Shown here one piece after another: positions 12,202 to 22,745 of a stretch of 64,000 nucleotides of DNA (its first letter is position 1; every line of letters starts with the position of its first letter). The position numbers and the translations under genes are program-made. Origin of the DNA: Bufo bufo. Lineage: Eukaryota; Chordata; Amphibia; Anura; Bufonidae. The notes under the pieces were generated by a model. The model was not told the DNA's origin. It worked only from the letters and a program-made list of their open reading frames with translations, and did not search any database. The stretch covers positions 655,683,750-655,747,749 of the forward strand of contig NC_053391.1 in assembly GCF_905171765.1 (NCBI RefSeq). The letters run 5' to 3'.

Positions 12202-12544
12202 CGCTCACAGCAGTATATTTATAAACTAATCAGTAACTACTTTAACTTTAATCATTGCTCATTGCTAAGCTCTTTACTTGGATTATTTGGATATCTTACT
12301 TTGTCTTAGCTCCGGTAACAGCAGGCAGTGTGGGGGGGGCGGTGACGTCACGCGCCTGCGCCGCCTAGTGGGAGGAGCAGGCGAGTGACGTCAGTGAGTG
12401 AGCGCCGCCCCCCGCACTGCCTGCTATTACCGGAGCTAAGACAAAGTAAGATATCCAAATAATACAAGTAAAGAGCTCAGCAATGAGCAATGATTAAAGT
12501 TAAAGTAGTTACTGATTAGTTTATAAATATACTGCTGTGAGCGG
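12202..12544. repeat. Long palindrome inside hAT-like element
   Basis: Arms of about 140 bp start CGCTCACAGCAGTATATTTA and end with the reverse complement, ATACTGCTGTGAGCG. The GC-rich centre (about 12320-12420) carries TGACGTCA-type motifs on both sides. It could form a large cruciform. Confidence 0.9.
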
Positions 12545-12552
12545 CGTGGCCC

Positions 12553-12742
12553 TGTATATTCTAACCCCCAGGCAAGCGTCCCTGTCACCATGGGAACGCC
12601 TGGGAGTTAGAATATACCATCAGATTTGAGTTTTTACGATCTCACTGAGCTCGTAAAACTCAGATCCGATGGTATATTCTAACCCCCAGGCAAGCGTCCC
12701 CGTCACCATGGGAACGCCTGGGGGTTAGAATATACCATCGGA
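12553..12742. repeat. Two tandem palindromic units
   Basis: Each unit reads TATATTCTAACCCCCAGGC ... GCCTGGGGGTTAGAATATA around CACCATGGGAACG. The first and second units are separated by ACGATCTCACTGAGCTCGT, itself partly palindromic. Confidence 0.85.
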
Positions 12743-13001
12743 TCTTCTGAGTTACTCAGCCTTAAAGGAAGCAAAACAAGCACCAGCTCTGCTTGGCCCC
12801 GGGCCAGCTGGGGGCCCCGGGCCAGCTCGGGGCCCCAAGCAATTGCTTGTTTTGCCTGTCTGTTAGCGACGGGCCTGATCGGCACTTACCATATATAGCA
12901 ATGGTGTCATCATCTGACATGGGTTTCCTCTCCTTTGCTATTGATGGCCTATGCTCAGAGGTGGACAATAACTTTTAACCACCTCAGCCCCCAGTGCTTA
13001 A

Positions 13002-13324
13002 CCACCTCCGGACCGCCTAACGCAGGATCGCGTTCCGGAGGTGGCAGCGCTGCGCACAGTCACGCATATACGCGTCATCTCGCGAGACGCGAGATTTCCT
13101 GTGAACGCGCGCACACAGGCGCGCGCGCTCACAGGAACGGAAGGTAAGAGAGTTGATCTCCAGCCTGCCAGCGGCGATCGTTCGCTGGCAGGCTGGAGAT
13201 GTGTTTTTTTTAACCCCTAACAGGTATATTAGACGCTGTTTTGATAACAGCGTCTAATATACCTGCTACCTGGTCCTCTGGTGGTCCCCTTTGTTTGGAT
13301 CGACCACCAGAGGACACAGGTAGC
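13002..13324. repeat. Row of five hairpins at the end of element A
   Basis: Hairpins at 13002-13044 (CCACCTCCGGA stem), 13096-13137 (TTCCTGTGA plus CGCGCGC stem), 13156-13200 (18-bp ATCTCCAGCCTGCCAGCG stem), 13221-13265 (CAGGTATATTAGACGCTGTT stem) and 13265-13324 (GCTACCTG and CCTCTGGTGGTC stem parts). Element B retains three to four of them at 21290-21530. They may be sites of strand processing or transposase contact; this is inference. Confidence 0.85.
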
Positions 13325-13380
13325 TCAGTAAAGTAGCACCAAGCACCACTACACTACACTACACCCCCCCCCCATCACTT

Positions 13381-15005
13381 ATTAACCCCTTATTAGCCCC
13401 TGATCACCCCTAATCACCCCTGATCACCCCATATAGACTCCCTGATCACCCCCCTGTCATTGATTACCCCCCTGTCATTGATCAACCCCCTGTAAAGCTC
13501 CATTCAGACGTCCGCATGATTTTTACGGATCCACTGATAGATGGATCGGATCCGCAAAACGCATCCGGACGTCTGAATGAAGCCTTACAGGGGCATGATC
13601 AATGACTGTGGTGATCACCCCATATAGACTCCCTGATCACCCCCCTGTCATTGATTACCCCCCTGTCATTGATTACCCCCCTGTAAAGCTCCATTCAGAT
13701 GTCCGCATGATTTTTACGGATGCACTGATACATGGATCGGATCCGCAAAACGCATCCGGTCGTCTGAATGAAGCCTTACAGGGGCATGATCAATGACTGT
13801 GGTGATCACCCCCCTGTCATTGATTACCCCCCTGTAAAGCTCCATTCAGATGTCCGCATGATTTTTACGGATGCACTGATAGATGGATCGGATCCGCAAA
13901 ACGCATCCGGACGTCTGAATGAAGCCTTACAGGGGCATGATCAATGACTGTGGTGATCACCCCATATAGACTCCCTGATCACCCCCCTGTCATTGATTAC
14001 CCCCCTGTCATTGATTACCCCCCTGTAAAGCTCCATTCAGATGTCCGCATGATTTTTACGGATGCACTGATAGATGGATCGGATCCGCAAAACGCATCCG
14101 GACGTCTGAATGAAGCCTTACAGGGGCATGATCAATGACTGTGGTTATCACCCCATATAGACTCCCTGATCACCCCCCTGTCATTGATTACACCCCTGTC
14201 ATTGATCACCCCCTGTAAAGCTCCATTCAGATGTCCGCATGATTTTTACGGATGCACTGATACATGGATCGGATCCGCAAAACGCATCCGGTCGTCTGAA
14301 TGAAGCCTTACAGGGGCATGATCAATGACTGTGGTGATCACCCCCCTGTCATTGATTACCCCCCTGTAAAGCTCCATTCAGATGTCCGCATGATTTTTAC
14401 GGATGCACTGATAGATGGATCCGATCCGCAAAACGCATCCGGACGTCTGAATGAAGCCTTACAGGGGCATGATCAATGACTGTGGTGATCACCCCATATA
14501 GACTCCCTGATCACCCCCCTGTCATTGATCACCCCCCTGTCATTGATTACCCCCCTGTAAAGCTCCATTCAGATGTCCGCATGATTTTTACGGATGCACT
14601 GATAGATGGATCCGATCCGCAAAACGCATCCGGACGTCTGAATGAAGCCTTACAGGGGCATGATCAATGACTGTGGTGATCACCCCATATAGACTCCCTG
14701 ATCACCCCCCTGTCATTGATTACCCCCCTGTAAAGCTCCATTCAGATGTCCGCATGATTTTTACGGATGCACTGATAGATGGATCGGATCCGCAAAACGC
14801 ATCCGGACGTCTGAATGAAGCCTTACACGGGCGTGATCAATGACTGTGGTTATCACCCCATATAGACTCCCTGATCACCCCCCTGTCATTGATCACCCCC
14901 CTGTCATTGATCACCCCCCTGTCATTGATCACCCCCCTGTCATTTATCACCCCCCTGTCATTGATCACCCCCCCTGTCATTGATCACCCCTCTGTAAGGC
15001 TCCAT
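13381..15005 (+). repeat. 191/151-bp satellite in element A
   Basis: Units contain CATATAGACTCCCTGATCACC, one or more CCCTGTCATTGAT steps, and a palindromic block around CGGATCCGATCC flanked by CATTCAGACGTC and GACGTCTGAATG. Full units are 191 bp; shorter 151-bp units alternate with them. The right end degenerates to plain repeats of CCCCTGTCATTGATCA (near 14880-14990). The recurring 64-codon frames here are not genes. Confidence 0.93.
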
Positions 15006-15009
15006 TCAG

Positions 15010-17640
15010 ATATTTTTTTGGCCCAAGTTAGCAGAATTTTATTTTTTTTTTCTTACAAAGTCTCATATTCCACTAACTTGTGTCAAAAAATAAAATCTCA
15101 CATGAACTCACCATACCCCTCACGGAATCCAAATGCGTAAAATTTTTTAGACATTTATATTCCAGACTTCTTCTCACGCTTTAGGGCCCCTAGAATGCCA
15201 GGGCAGTATAAATACCCCACATGTGACCCCATTTCGGAAAGAAGACACCCCCAGGTATTCCGTGAGGGGCATATTGAGTCCATGAAAGATTGAAATTTTT
15301 GTCCCAAGTTAGCGGAACGGGAGACTTTGTGAGAAAAAAATTAAAAATATCAATTTCCGCTAACTTGTGCCAAAAAAAAAAAAATTCTATGAACTCGCCA
15401 TGCCCCTCATTGAATACCTTGGGGTGTCTTCTTTCCAAAATGGGGTCACATGTGGGGTATTTATACTGCCCTGGCATTCTAGGGGCCCCAAAGCGTGAGA
15501 AGAAGTCTGGTATCCAAATGTCTAAAAATGCCCTCCTAAAAGGAATTTGGGCACCTTTGCGCATCTAGGCTGCAAAAAAGTGTCACACATCTGGTATCGC
15601 CGTACTCAGGAGAAGTTGGGGAATGTGTTATGGGGTGTCATTTTACATATACCCATGCTGGGTGAGAGAAATATCTTGGTCAAATGCCAACTTTGTATAA
15701 AAAAATGGGAAAAGTTGTCTTTTGCCAAGATATTTCTCTCACCCAGCATGGGTATATGTAAAATGACACCCCAAAACACATTCCCCAACTTCTCCTGAAT
15801 ACGGCGATACCAGATGTGTGACACTTTTTTGCAGCCTAGGTGGGCAAAGGGGCCCATATTCCAAAGAGCACCTTTAGGATTTCACAGGTCATTTACCTAC
15901 TTACCACACATTAGGGCCCCTGGAAAATGCCAGGGCAGTATAACTACCCCACAAGTGACCCCATTTTGGAAAGAAGACACCCCAAGGTATTCTGTGAGGG
16001 GCATGGCGAGTTCCTAGAATTTTTTATTTTTTGTCACAAGTTAGTGGAAAATGCTTATTTTTTTTTTTTTTTTTTTTTTCATACAAAGTCTCATATTCCA
16101 CTAACTTGTGACAAAAAATAAAAACTTCCATGAACTCACTTTGCCCATCAGCGAATACCTTGGGGTCTCTTCTTTCCAAAATGGGGTCACTTGTGGGGTA
16201 GTTATACTGCCCTGGCATTCTAGGGGCCCAAATGTGTGGTAAGGAGTTTGAAATCAAATTCTGTAAAAAATGACCTGTGAAATCCGAAAGGTGCTCTTTT
16301 GAATATGGGCCCCTTTGCCCACCTCGGCTGCAAAAAAGTGTCACACATCTGGTATCTCCGTAATCGGGAGAAGTTGGGGAATGTGTTTTGGGGTGTCATT
16401 TTACATATACCCATGCTGGGTGAGAGAAATATCTTGGCAAAAGACAACTTTTCCCATTTTTTTTATACAAAGTTGGCATTTGACCAAGATATTTATCTCA
16501 CCCAGCATGGGTATATGTAAAAAGACACCCCAAAACACATTCCTCAACTTCTCCTGAATACGGGGATACCAGATGTGTGACACTTTTTTGCAGCCTAGGT
16601 GGGCAAAGGGGCCCACATTCCAAAGAGCACCTTTCGGATTTCACAGGTCATTTACCTACTTACCACACATTTGGGCCCCTAGAATGCCAGGGCAGTATAA
16701 CTACCACACAAGTGACCCCATTTTGGAAAGAAGAGACCCCAAGGTATTCGCTGATGGGCATAGTGAGTTCATGGAAGTTTTTATTTTTTGTCACAAGTTT
16801 GTGGAATATGAGACTTTGTATGAAAAAAAAAAAAAAAAAAAAAAAATCATCATTTTCCACTAACTTGTGACAAAAAATAAAAAATTCTAGGAACTCGCCA
16901 TGCCCCTCACGGAATACCTTGGGGTGTCTTCTTTCCAAAATGGGGTCACTTGTGGGGTAGTTATACTGCCCTGGTATTCTAGGGGCCCAAATGTGTGGTA
17001 AGGAGTTTGAAATCAAATTCAGGAAAAAATGAGGAGTGAAATCCGAAAGGTGCTCTTTGGAATATGGGCCCCTTTGCCCACCTAGGCTGCAAAAAAGTGT
17101 CACACATCTGGTATCCCCGTACTCAGGAGAAGTTGAGGAATGTGTTTTGGGGTGTCTTTTTACATATACCCATGCTGGGTGAGATAAATATCTTGGTCAA
17201 ATGACAACTTTGTATAAAAAAATGGGAAAAGTTGTCTTTTGCCAAGATATTTCTCTCACCCAGCATGGGTATATATAAAATGACACCCCAAAACACATTC
17301 CCCACCTTCTCCTGAGTACGGAGATACCAGATGTGTGACACTTTTTTGCAGCCTAGGTGGGCAAAGGGGCCCATATTCCAAAGAGCACCTTTCGGATTTC
17401 ACAGGTCATTTTTTACAGAATTTGATTTCAAACTCCTTACCACACATTTGGGCCCCTAGAATGCCAGGGCAGTATAACTACCCCACAAGTGACCCCATTT
17501 TGGAAAGAAGAGACCCCAAGGTATTCGCTGATGGGCATAGTGAGTTCATAGAAGTTTTTATTTTTTGTCACAAGTTAGTGGAATATGAGACTTTGTAAGG
17601 AAAAAAAAAAAAAAAAAAAAAATCATCATTTTCCGCTAAC
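15010..17640. repeat. Accordion of alternately inverted modules in element A
   Basis: Sequence reverses direction at successive centres near 15045, 15345, 15690, 16068, 16455, 16825, 17218 and 17606. Between most centres lies the same module of about 385 bp, alternately in plus and minus orientation. One type of centre is an AACTTTGTATAAAAAAATGG turn flanked by CACCCAGCATGGGTATA; the other is a poly-A/poly-T turn flanked by TTAGTGGAA. Apparent ORFs on both strands are shadows of one module. Confidence 0.88.
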
Positions 17641-18811
17641 TTGTGACAAAAAATAAAAAGTTCTATGAACTCACTATGCCCATCAGCGAATACCTTAGGG
17701 TGTGTACTTTCAGAAATGGGGTCATTTGTGGGGTGTTTGTACTGTCTGGGCATTGTAGAACCTCAGGAAACATGACAGGTGCTCAGAAAGTCAGAGCTGC
17801 TTCAAAAAGCGGAAATTCACATTTTTGTACCATAGTTTGTAAACGCTATAACTTTTACCCAAACCATTTTTTTTTTACCCAAACATTTTTTTTTATCAAA
17901 GACATGTAGAACTATAAATTTAGAGCAAAATTTCTATATGGATGTCGTTTTTTTTGCAAAATTTTACAACTGAAAGTGAAAAATGTCATTTTTTTGCAAA
18001 AAAATCGTTAAATTTCGATTAATAACAAAAAAAGTAAAAATGTCAGCAGCAATGAAATACCACCAAATGAAAGCTCTATTAGTGAGAAGAAAAGGAGGTA
18101 AAATTCATTTGGGTGGTAAGTTGCATGACCGAGCAATAAACGGTGAAAGTAGTGTAGGTCAGAAGTGTAAAAAGTGGCCTGGTCTTTCAGGGTGTTTAAG
18201 CACTGGGGGCTGAGGTGGTTAAACACCCTGAAAGACCAGGCCACTTTTTACACTTCTGACCTACACTACTTTCACCGTTTATTGCTCGGTCATGCAACTT
18301 ACCACCCAAATGAATTTTACCTCCTTTTCTTCTCACTAATAGAGCTTTCATTTGGTGGTATTTCATTGCTGCTGACATTTTTACTTTTTTTGTTATTAAT
18401 CGAAATTTAACGATTTTTTTGCAAAAAAATGACATTTTTCACTTTCAGTTGTAAAATTTTGCAAAAAAAACGAGATCCATATATAAATTTTGCTCTAAAT
18501 TTATTGTTATACATGTCTTTGATAAAAAAAAAAATGTTTGGGTAAAAAAAAAAATGGTTTGGGTAAAAGTTATAGCGTTTACAAACTATGGTACAAAAAT
18601 GTGAATTTCCGCTTTTTGAAGCAGCTCTGACTTTCTGAGCACCTGTCATGTTTCCTGAGGTTCTACAATGCCCAGACAGTACAAACACCCCACAAATGAC
18701 CCCATTTCGGAAAGTAGACACCCTAAGGTATTCGCTGAAGGGCATAGTGAGTTCATAGAACTTTTTATTTTTTGTCACAAGTTAGCAGAAAATGATGATT
18801 TTTTTTTAATT

Positions 18812-20160
18812 TTTTTTTTTCTTACAAAGTCTCATATTCCACTAACTTGTGACAAAAAATAAAAAGTTCTATGAACTCACTATGCCCATCACGAAATACC
18901 TTGGGGTCTCTTCTTTCCAAAATGGGGTCACTTGTGGGGTAGTTATACTGCCCTGGCATTCTAGGGGCCCAAATGTGTGGTAAGGAGTTTGAAATCAAAT
19001 TCTGTAAAAAATGACTAGTGAAATCCGAAAGGTGCTCTTTGGAATATGGGCCCCTTTGCCCACCTAGGCTGCAAAAAAGTGTCACACATGTGGTATCTCT
19101 GTATTCAGGAGAAGTTGAGGAATGTGTTTTGGGGTGTCTTTTTACATATACCCATGCTGGGTGAGATAAATATCTTGGTCAAATGCCAACTTTGTATAAA
19201 AAAATGGGAAAAGTTGTCTTTTGCCAAGATATTTCTCTCACCCAGCATGGGTATATGTAAAATGACACCCCAAAACACATTCCCCAACTTCTCCTGAGTA
19301 CGGCGATACCACATGTGTGACACTTTTTGAGACTTTGTAAGGGAAAAAAAAAAAATCATCATTTTCCACTAACTTGTGACAAAAAATTAAAAATTTTACG
19401 AACTCGCCATGCCGCTCACGGAATACCTTGGGGTGTCTTCTTTCCAAAATGGGGTCACTTGTGGGGTAGTTATACTGCCCTGGCATTTTCCAGGGGCCCT
19501 AATGTGTGGTAAGTAGGTAAATGACCTGTGAAATCCGAAAGGTGCTCTTTGGAATGTGGGCCCCTTTGCCCACCTAGGCTGCAAAAAAGTGCCACACATG
19601 TGGTATCGCCGTACTCGGGAGAAATGCGCATTCCTTTTATGAGGGCATTTTTAGACATTTGGATCCCAGACTTCTTCTCACGCTTTAGGCCCCCTAGAAT
19701 GCCAGGGCAGTATAAATACCCCACATGTGACCCCATTTTGGAAAGAAGACACCCCAAGGTATTCAATGAGGGGCATGGCGAGTTCATAGAAATTTTTTTT
19801 TTTTGGTACAAGTTAGCGGAAATTGATTTTATTTATTTTTTTCTCACAAAGTCTCCCTTTCCGCTAACTTGGGACAAAAATTTCAATCTTTCATGGACTC
19901 AATATGCCCCTCACAGAATACCGAGGGGTGTCTTCTTTCCGAAATGGGGTCACATGTGGGGTATTTATACTGCCCTGGCATTCTAGGGGCCCTAAAGCGT
20001 GAGAAGAAGTCTGGAATATAAATGTCTAAAAAATTTTACGCATTTGGATTCCGTGAGGGGTATGGTGAGTTCATGTGAGATTTAATTTTTTGACACAAGT
20101 TAGTGGAATATGAGACTTTGTAAGAAAAAAATAATAATTTCCGCTAACTTGGGCCAAAAA
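18812..20160. repeat. Alternately inverted modules in element B
   Basis: The same modules as in A, with turns near 18812 (poly-T), 19200 and a shortened one near 19345, followed by two turns near 19830 and 20130. B has fewer modules than A, which explains most of the length difference between the arms of the foldback. Confidence 0.8.
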
Positions 20161-20164
20161 AATG

Positions 20165-21235
20165 TCTGAATGGAGCCTTACAGAGGGGTGATCAATGACA
20201 GGGGGGTGATCAATGACAGGGGGGGTGATCAATGACAGGGGGGGTGATCAGGGAGTCTATATGGGGTGATCACCACAGTCATTGATCACGCCCCTGTAAG
20301 GCTCCATTCAGATATCCGTATGCGTTTTGCGGATCCGATCCATCTATCAGTGGATCCGTAAAAATCATGCGGACGTCTGAATGGAGCTTTACAGGGGTGT
20401 GATCAATGACAGGGGGGTAATCAATGACAGGGGGGTGATCAGGGAGTCTATATGGGGTGATCACCACAGTCATTGATCATGCCCCTGTAAGGCTCCATTC
20501 AGACGTCCGTGTGCGTTTTGCGGATCCGATCCATCTATCAGTGGATCCGTAAAAATCATGCGGACGTCTGAATGGAGCTTTACAGGGGTGTGATCAATGA
20601 CAGGGGGGTAATCAATGACAGGGGGGTGATCAGGGAGTCTATATGGGGTGATCACCACAGTCATTGATCATGCCCCTGTAAGGCTCCATTCAGACGTCCG
20701 TGTGCGTTTTGCGGATCCGATCCATCTATCAGTGGATCCGTAAAAATCATGCGGACGTCTGAATGGAGCTTTACAGGGGTGTGATCAATGACAGGGGGGT
20801 AATCAATGTCAGGGGGGTGATCAGGGAGTCTATATGGGGTGATCACCACAGTCATTGATCATGCCCCTGTAAGGCTCCATTCAGACGTCCGTGTGCGTTT
20901 TGCGGATCCGAACCATCTATCAGTGGATCCGTAAAAATCATGCGGACGTCTGAATGGAGCTTTACAGGGGGTTGATCAATGACAGGGGGGTAATCAATGA
21001 CAGGGGGGTGATCAGGGAGTCTATATGGGGTGATCACCACAGTCATTGATCATGCCCCTGTAAGGCTCCATTCAGACGTCCGTGTGCGTTTTGCGGATCC
21101 GATCCATCTATCAGTGGATCCGTAAAAATCATGCGGACGTCTGAATGGAGCTTTACAGGGGTGTGATCAATGACAGGGGGGTAATCAATGACAGGGGGGT
21201 AATCAGGGAGTCTATATGGGGTGATCAGGGGTGAT
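20165..21235 (-). repeat. 191-bp satellite in element B
   Basis: About five full units at an exact 191-bp spacing, inverted relative to those of A. The GGAGTCTATATGGGGTGATC block recurs near 20250, 20443, 20634, 20825, 21017 and 21210. Only one unit length is present, unlike A. Confidence 0.93.
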
Positions 21236-21530
21236 CAAGGGTGAATAAGGGGTTAATAAGTGACGGGGGGGGTGTAGTGTAGTGTGGTGCTTGGTGCAAC
21301 ATATTACTGAGCTACCTGTGTCCTCTGGTGGTCGATCCAAACAGGTAGCAGGTATGTTAGACGCTGTTATCAAAACAGCGTCTAATATACCTGTTAGGGG
21401 TTAAAAAAATCACATCTCCAGCCTGCCAGCGAACGATCGCCGCTGGCAGGCTGGAGATCCACTTTCTTACCTTCCGTTCCTGTGAGCGCGCGCGCCTGTG
21501 TGCGCGCGTTCACAGGAAATCTCGCGTCTC

Positions 21531-21873
21531 AATCGAGATGGTTTGGGGTGAGCTGGACCGCAGAGTGAAGGCAAAAGGGCCAACAAGTGCTAAGCATCTC
21601 TGGGAACTCCTTCAAGACTGTTGGAAGACCATTTCAGGGGACTACCTCTTGAAGCTCATCAAGAGAATGCCAAGAGTGTGCAAAGCAGTAATCAAAGCAA
21701 AAGGTGGCTACTTTGAAGAACCTAGAATATGACATATTTTCAGTTGTTTCACACTTTTTTGTTATGTATATAATTCCACATGTGTTAATTCATAGTTTTG
21801 ATGCCTTCATAGTCTTGAAAATAAAGAAAACTCTTTGAATGAGAAGGTGTATCCAAACTTTTGGTCTGTACTG
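21531..21873 (+). pseudogene. Tc1 transposase C-terminus and 3' end
   Basis: Starts at the codons for the final catalytic Glu region (ATCGAGATGGTTTGG, I-E-M-V-W) and continues through GELDRRVKAKGPTSAKHLWE to KAKGGYFEEPRI and a stop near 21732. The 3' terminal repeat ends TTTTGGTCTGTACTG followed by TA at 21874-21875. Everything upstream is missing, and the left edge abuts truncated element B. Confidence 0.9.
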
Positions 21874-21875
21874 TA

Positions 21876-22165
21876 TATGTATTTATAGAGGAAAATCAAG
21901 GTGTGCAAAACGATTTTCTAAGTGTTTATGAGTCTCTAAGGATAGTTCATCAGTATCTGATCAGTGGGTCCAACACTTGGGACTGCCGCTGATTAGCTGT
22001 TTGAGGAGGCCATGGTGCTCAATACAAGTATATAGCTATATACAGTAGCAACATAGGGTGACGACTTTTATAACCCCCAAAAGGAGGATACCATATCTGG
22101 GACAGTGGGTGACGATACAACACACAGAATGGAAACTGAAATCTATATATTAGCGTGAGAGGACA
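21876..22165. other. No gene; remnant of common interspersed repeat
   Basis: Contains GGATAGTTCATCAGTATC and GCCGCTGATTAGCTGTTTG, a decayed copy of the repeat seen also at 29960-30080, 30450-30800 and 33285-33370. Nothing else recognised. Confidence 0.5.
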
Positions 22166-22169
22166 TTAC

Positions 22170-22520
22170 AAAGAGGAGGTATAAGAGGAGAGGACTACAA
22201 CTCCCAGCATGTGCAGGCTGATATTATGGGATATCAAAGGGAGAAGGGGTATAAGAGGAGAGAATTACAGCTCCCAGCATGTCCAGGCTGATATAATGTG
22301 ATATCAGAGACCTTTACAAGGAGGAGTTATAAGAGGAGAGAACTACAAATCCCATCATGTCCAAGCTGATATAATGTGATATCAGAGAACTTTACAGGGA
22401 GGGGTGTAAAAGAAGAGCACTACAAATCCCAGCATGTCCAGGACATTATTAAGCTATATCAGAGGACAATTCCGAGAGGGAGTATAAGAGGAGAGAACTA
22501 CAACTTCCAAGGTTTCTCAG
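22170..22520 (+). repeat. 70-78-bp minisatellite
   Basis: Five units, each with ATAAGAGGAGAG, ACTACAACTCCCAGCATG and CTGATATAATGTGATATCAG, at spacings of 70, 78, 77 and 78 bp. Confidence 0.85.
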
Positions 22521-22549
22521 ACTCATCACTTCTCTGCTGAACTCTGTCC

Positions 22550-22745
22550 CGCCTGCACTTAACATGAAGGTGACATCATCACAGGTCCTTACCACTTCTT
22601 CACTACACTGCTGAGCGTTTGCACCTCCTGCACTGATCACATGATGGTGACATCATCACAGGTCCTTACCACGTCTCCTCTCCACCGCTGAGCTCAGGCC
22701 CCTCCACCACTGATGACATGATGGAGACATCATCAAAGGTATGTC
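22550..22745 (+). repeat. Two to three diverged units around GGTGACATCATCACAGG
   Basis: GGTGACATCATCACAGGTCC occurs twice and a third variant reads GGAGACATCATCAAAGGT; spacing about 80-90 bp. I have a weak recollection of similar blocks upstream of anuran zinc-finger gene clusters, but no zinc-finger sequence is present here. Confidence 0.5.

Larger units (their letters stand above)
11521..12877. mobile_element. Non-autonomous hAT-like element
   Basis: Ends CAGGGCCGT and (inverted) CAGGCCCGTCGCTAAC are bordered by ATTGGCAC (11513-11520) and ATCGGCAC (12878-12885), an 8-bp target duplication with one mismatch, typical of hAT. Both subterminal regions hold a GGGGCCCCAAGCAA block. The interior has no transposase but contains a 29-bp minisatellite, a large palindrome and two palindromic units. 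Confidence 0.75.
13002..18218. mobile_element. TTAA element A, 5.2 kb, complete
   Basis: Flanked by TTAA at 12998-13001 and 18219-18222. The left end is CCACCTCCGGACCGCC; the right end read inverted is CCACCTCAGCCCCCAGTGC, so the terminal repeats share CCACCTC. The interior, left to right: five hairpins (13002-13324), a 191/151-bp satellite (13381-15005), alternately inverted modules (15010-17640) and a unique segment (17640-18195). No transposase, so it is non-autonomous. The TTAA duplication plus CC ends suggest piggyBac mobilisation, with Kolobok as the alternative. Confidence 0.75.
18223..21530. mobile_element. TTAA element B, inverted relative of A, interrupted and truncated
   Basis: From ACACCCTGAAAGACCAGG the sequence is the reverse complement of element A read back from its right end: unique segment, modules, satellite and terminal hairpins. 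Its first 19 bases (CCACCTCAGCCCCCAGTGC) lie at 12979-12997, preceded by TTAA (12975-12978), on the far side of A. B therefore appears split by A at its own subterminal TTAA. At 21530 it stops within the last hairpins, where Tc1 sequence begins, so its outer end is lost. Confidence 0.7.

Noticed and set aside
11964..12229. Two overlapping plus-strand ORFs of 78 and 86 codons
   Set aside because: Both are frames through the 29-bp minisatellite, which lacks stops.
13602..14670. Recurring 64-codon ORFs (also at 20279-21046)
   Set aside because: They are the same frame through the 191-bp satellite in successive units; no start context, no domain, and they exist equally in both arms of the foldback.
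13381..15005. CRISPR-like regular repeats
   Set aside because: Unit length of 191 bp with no short direct repeat/unique spacer structure and no cas genes; it is a eukaryotic satellite.
15190..19986. Numerous 60-150-codon ORFs on both strands
   Set aside because: All are copies or mirror images from the alternately inverted modules; none has a family motif and they contain poly-Phe or poly-Lys from A/T runs.
22550..22745. Zinc-finger gene promoter or first exon
   Set aside because: Only a vague similarity from memory; no KRAB-like or C2H2 coding sequence is within the window.
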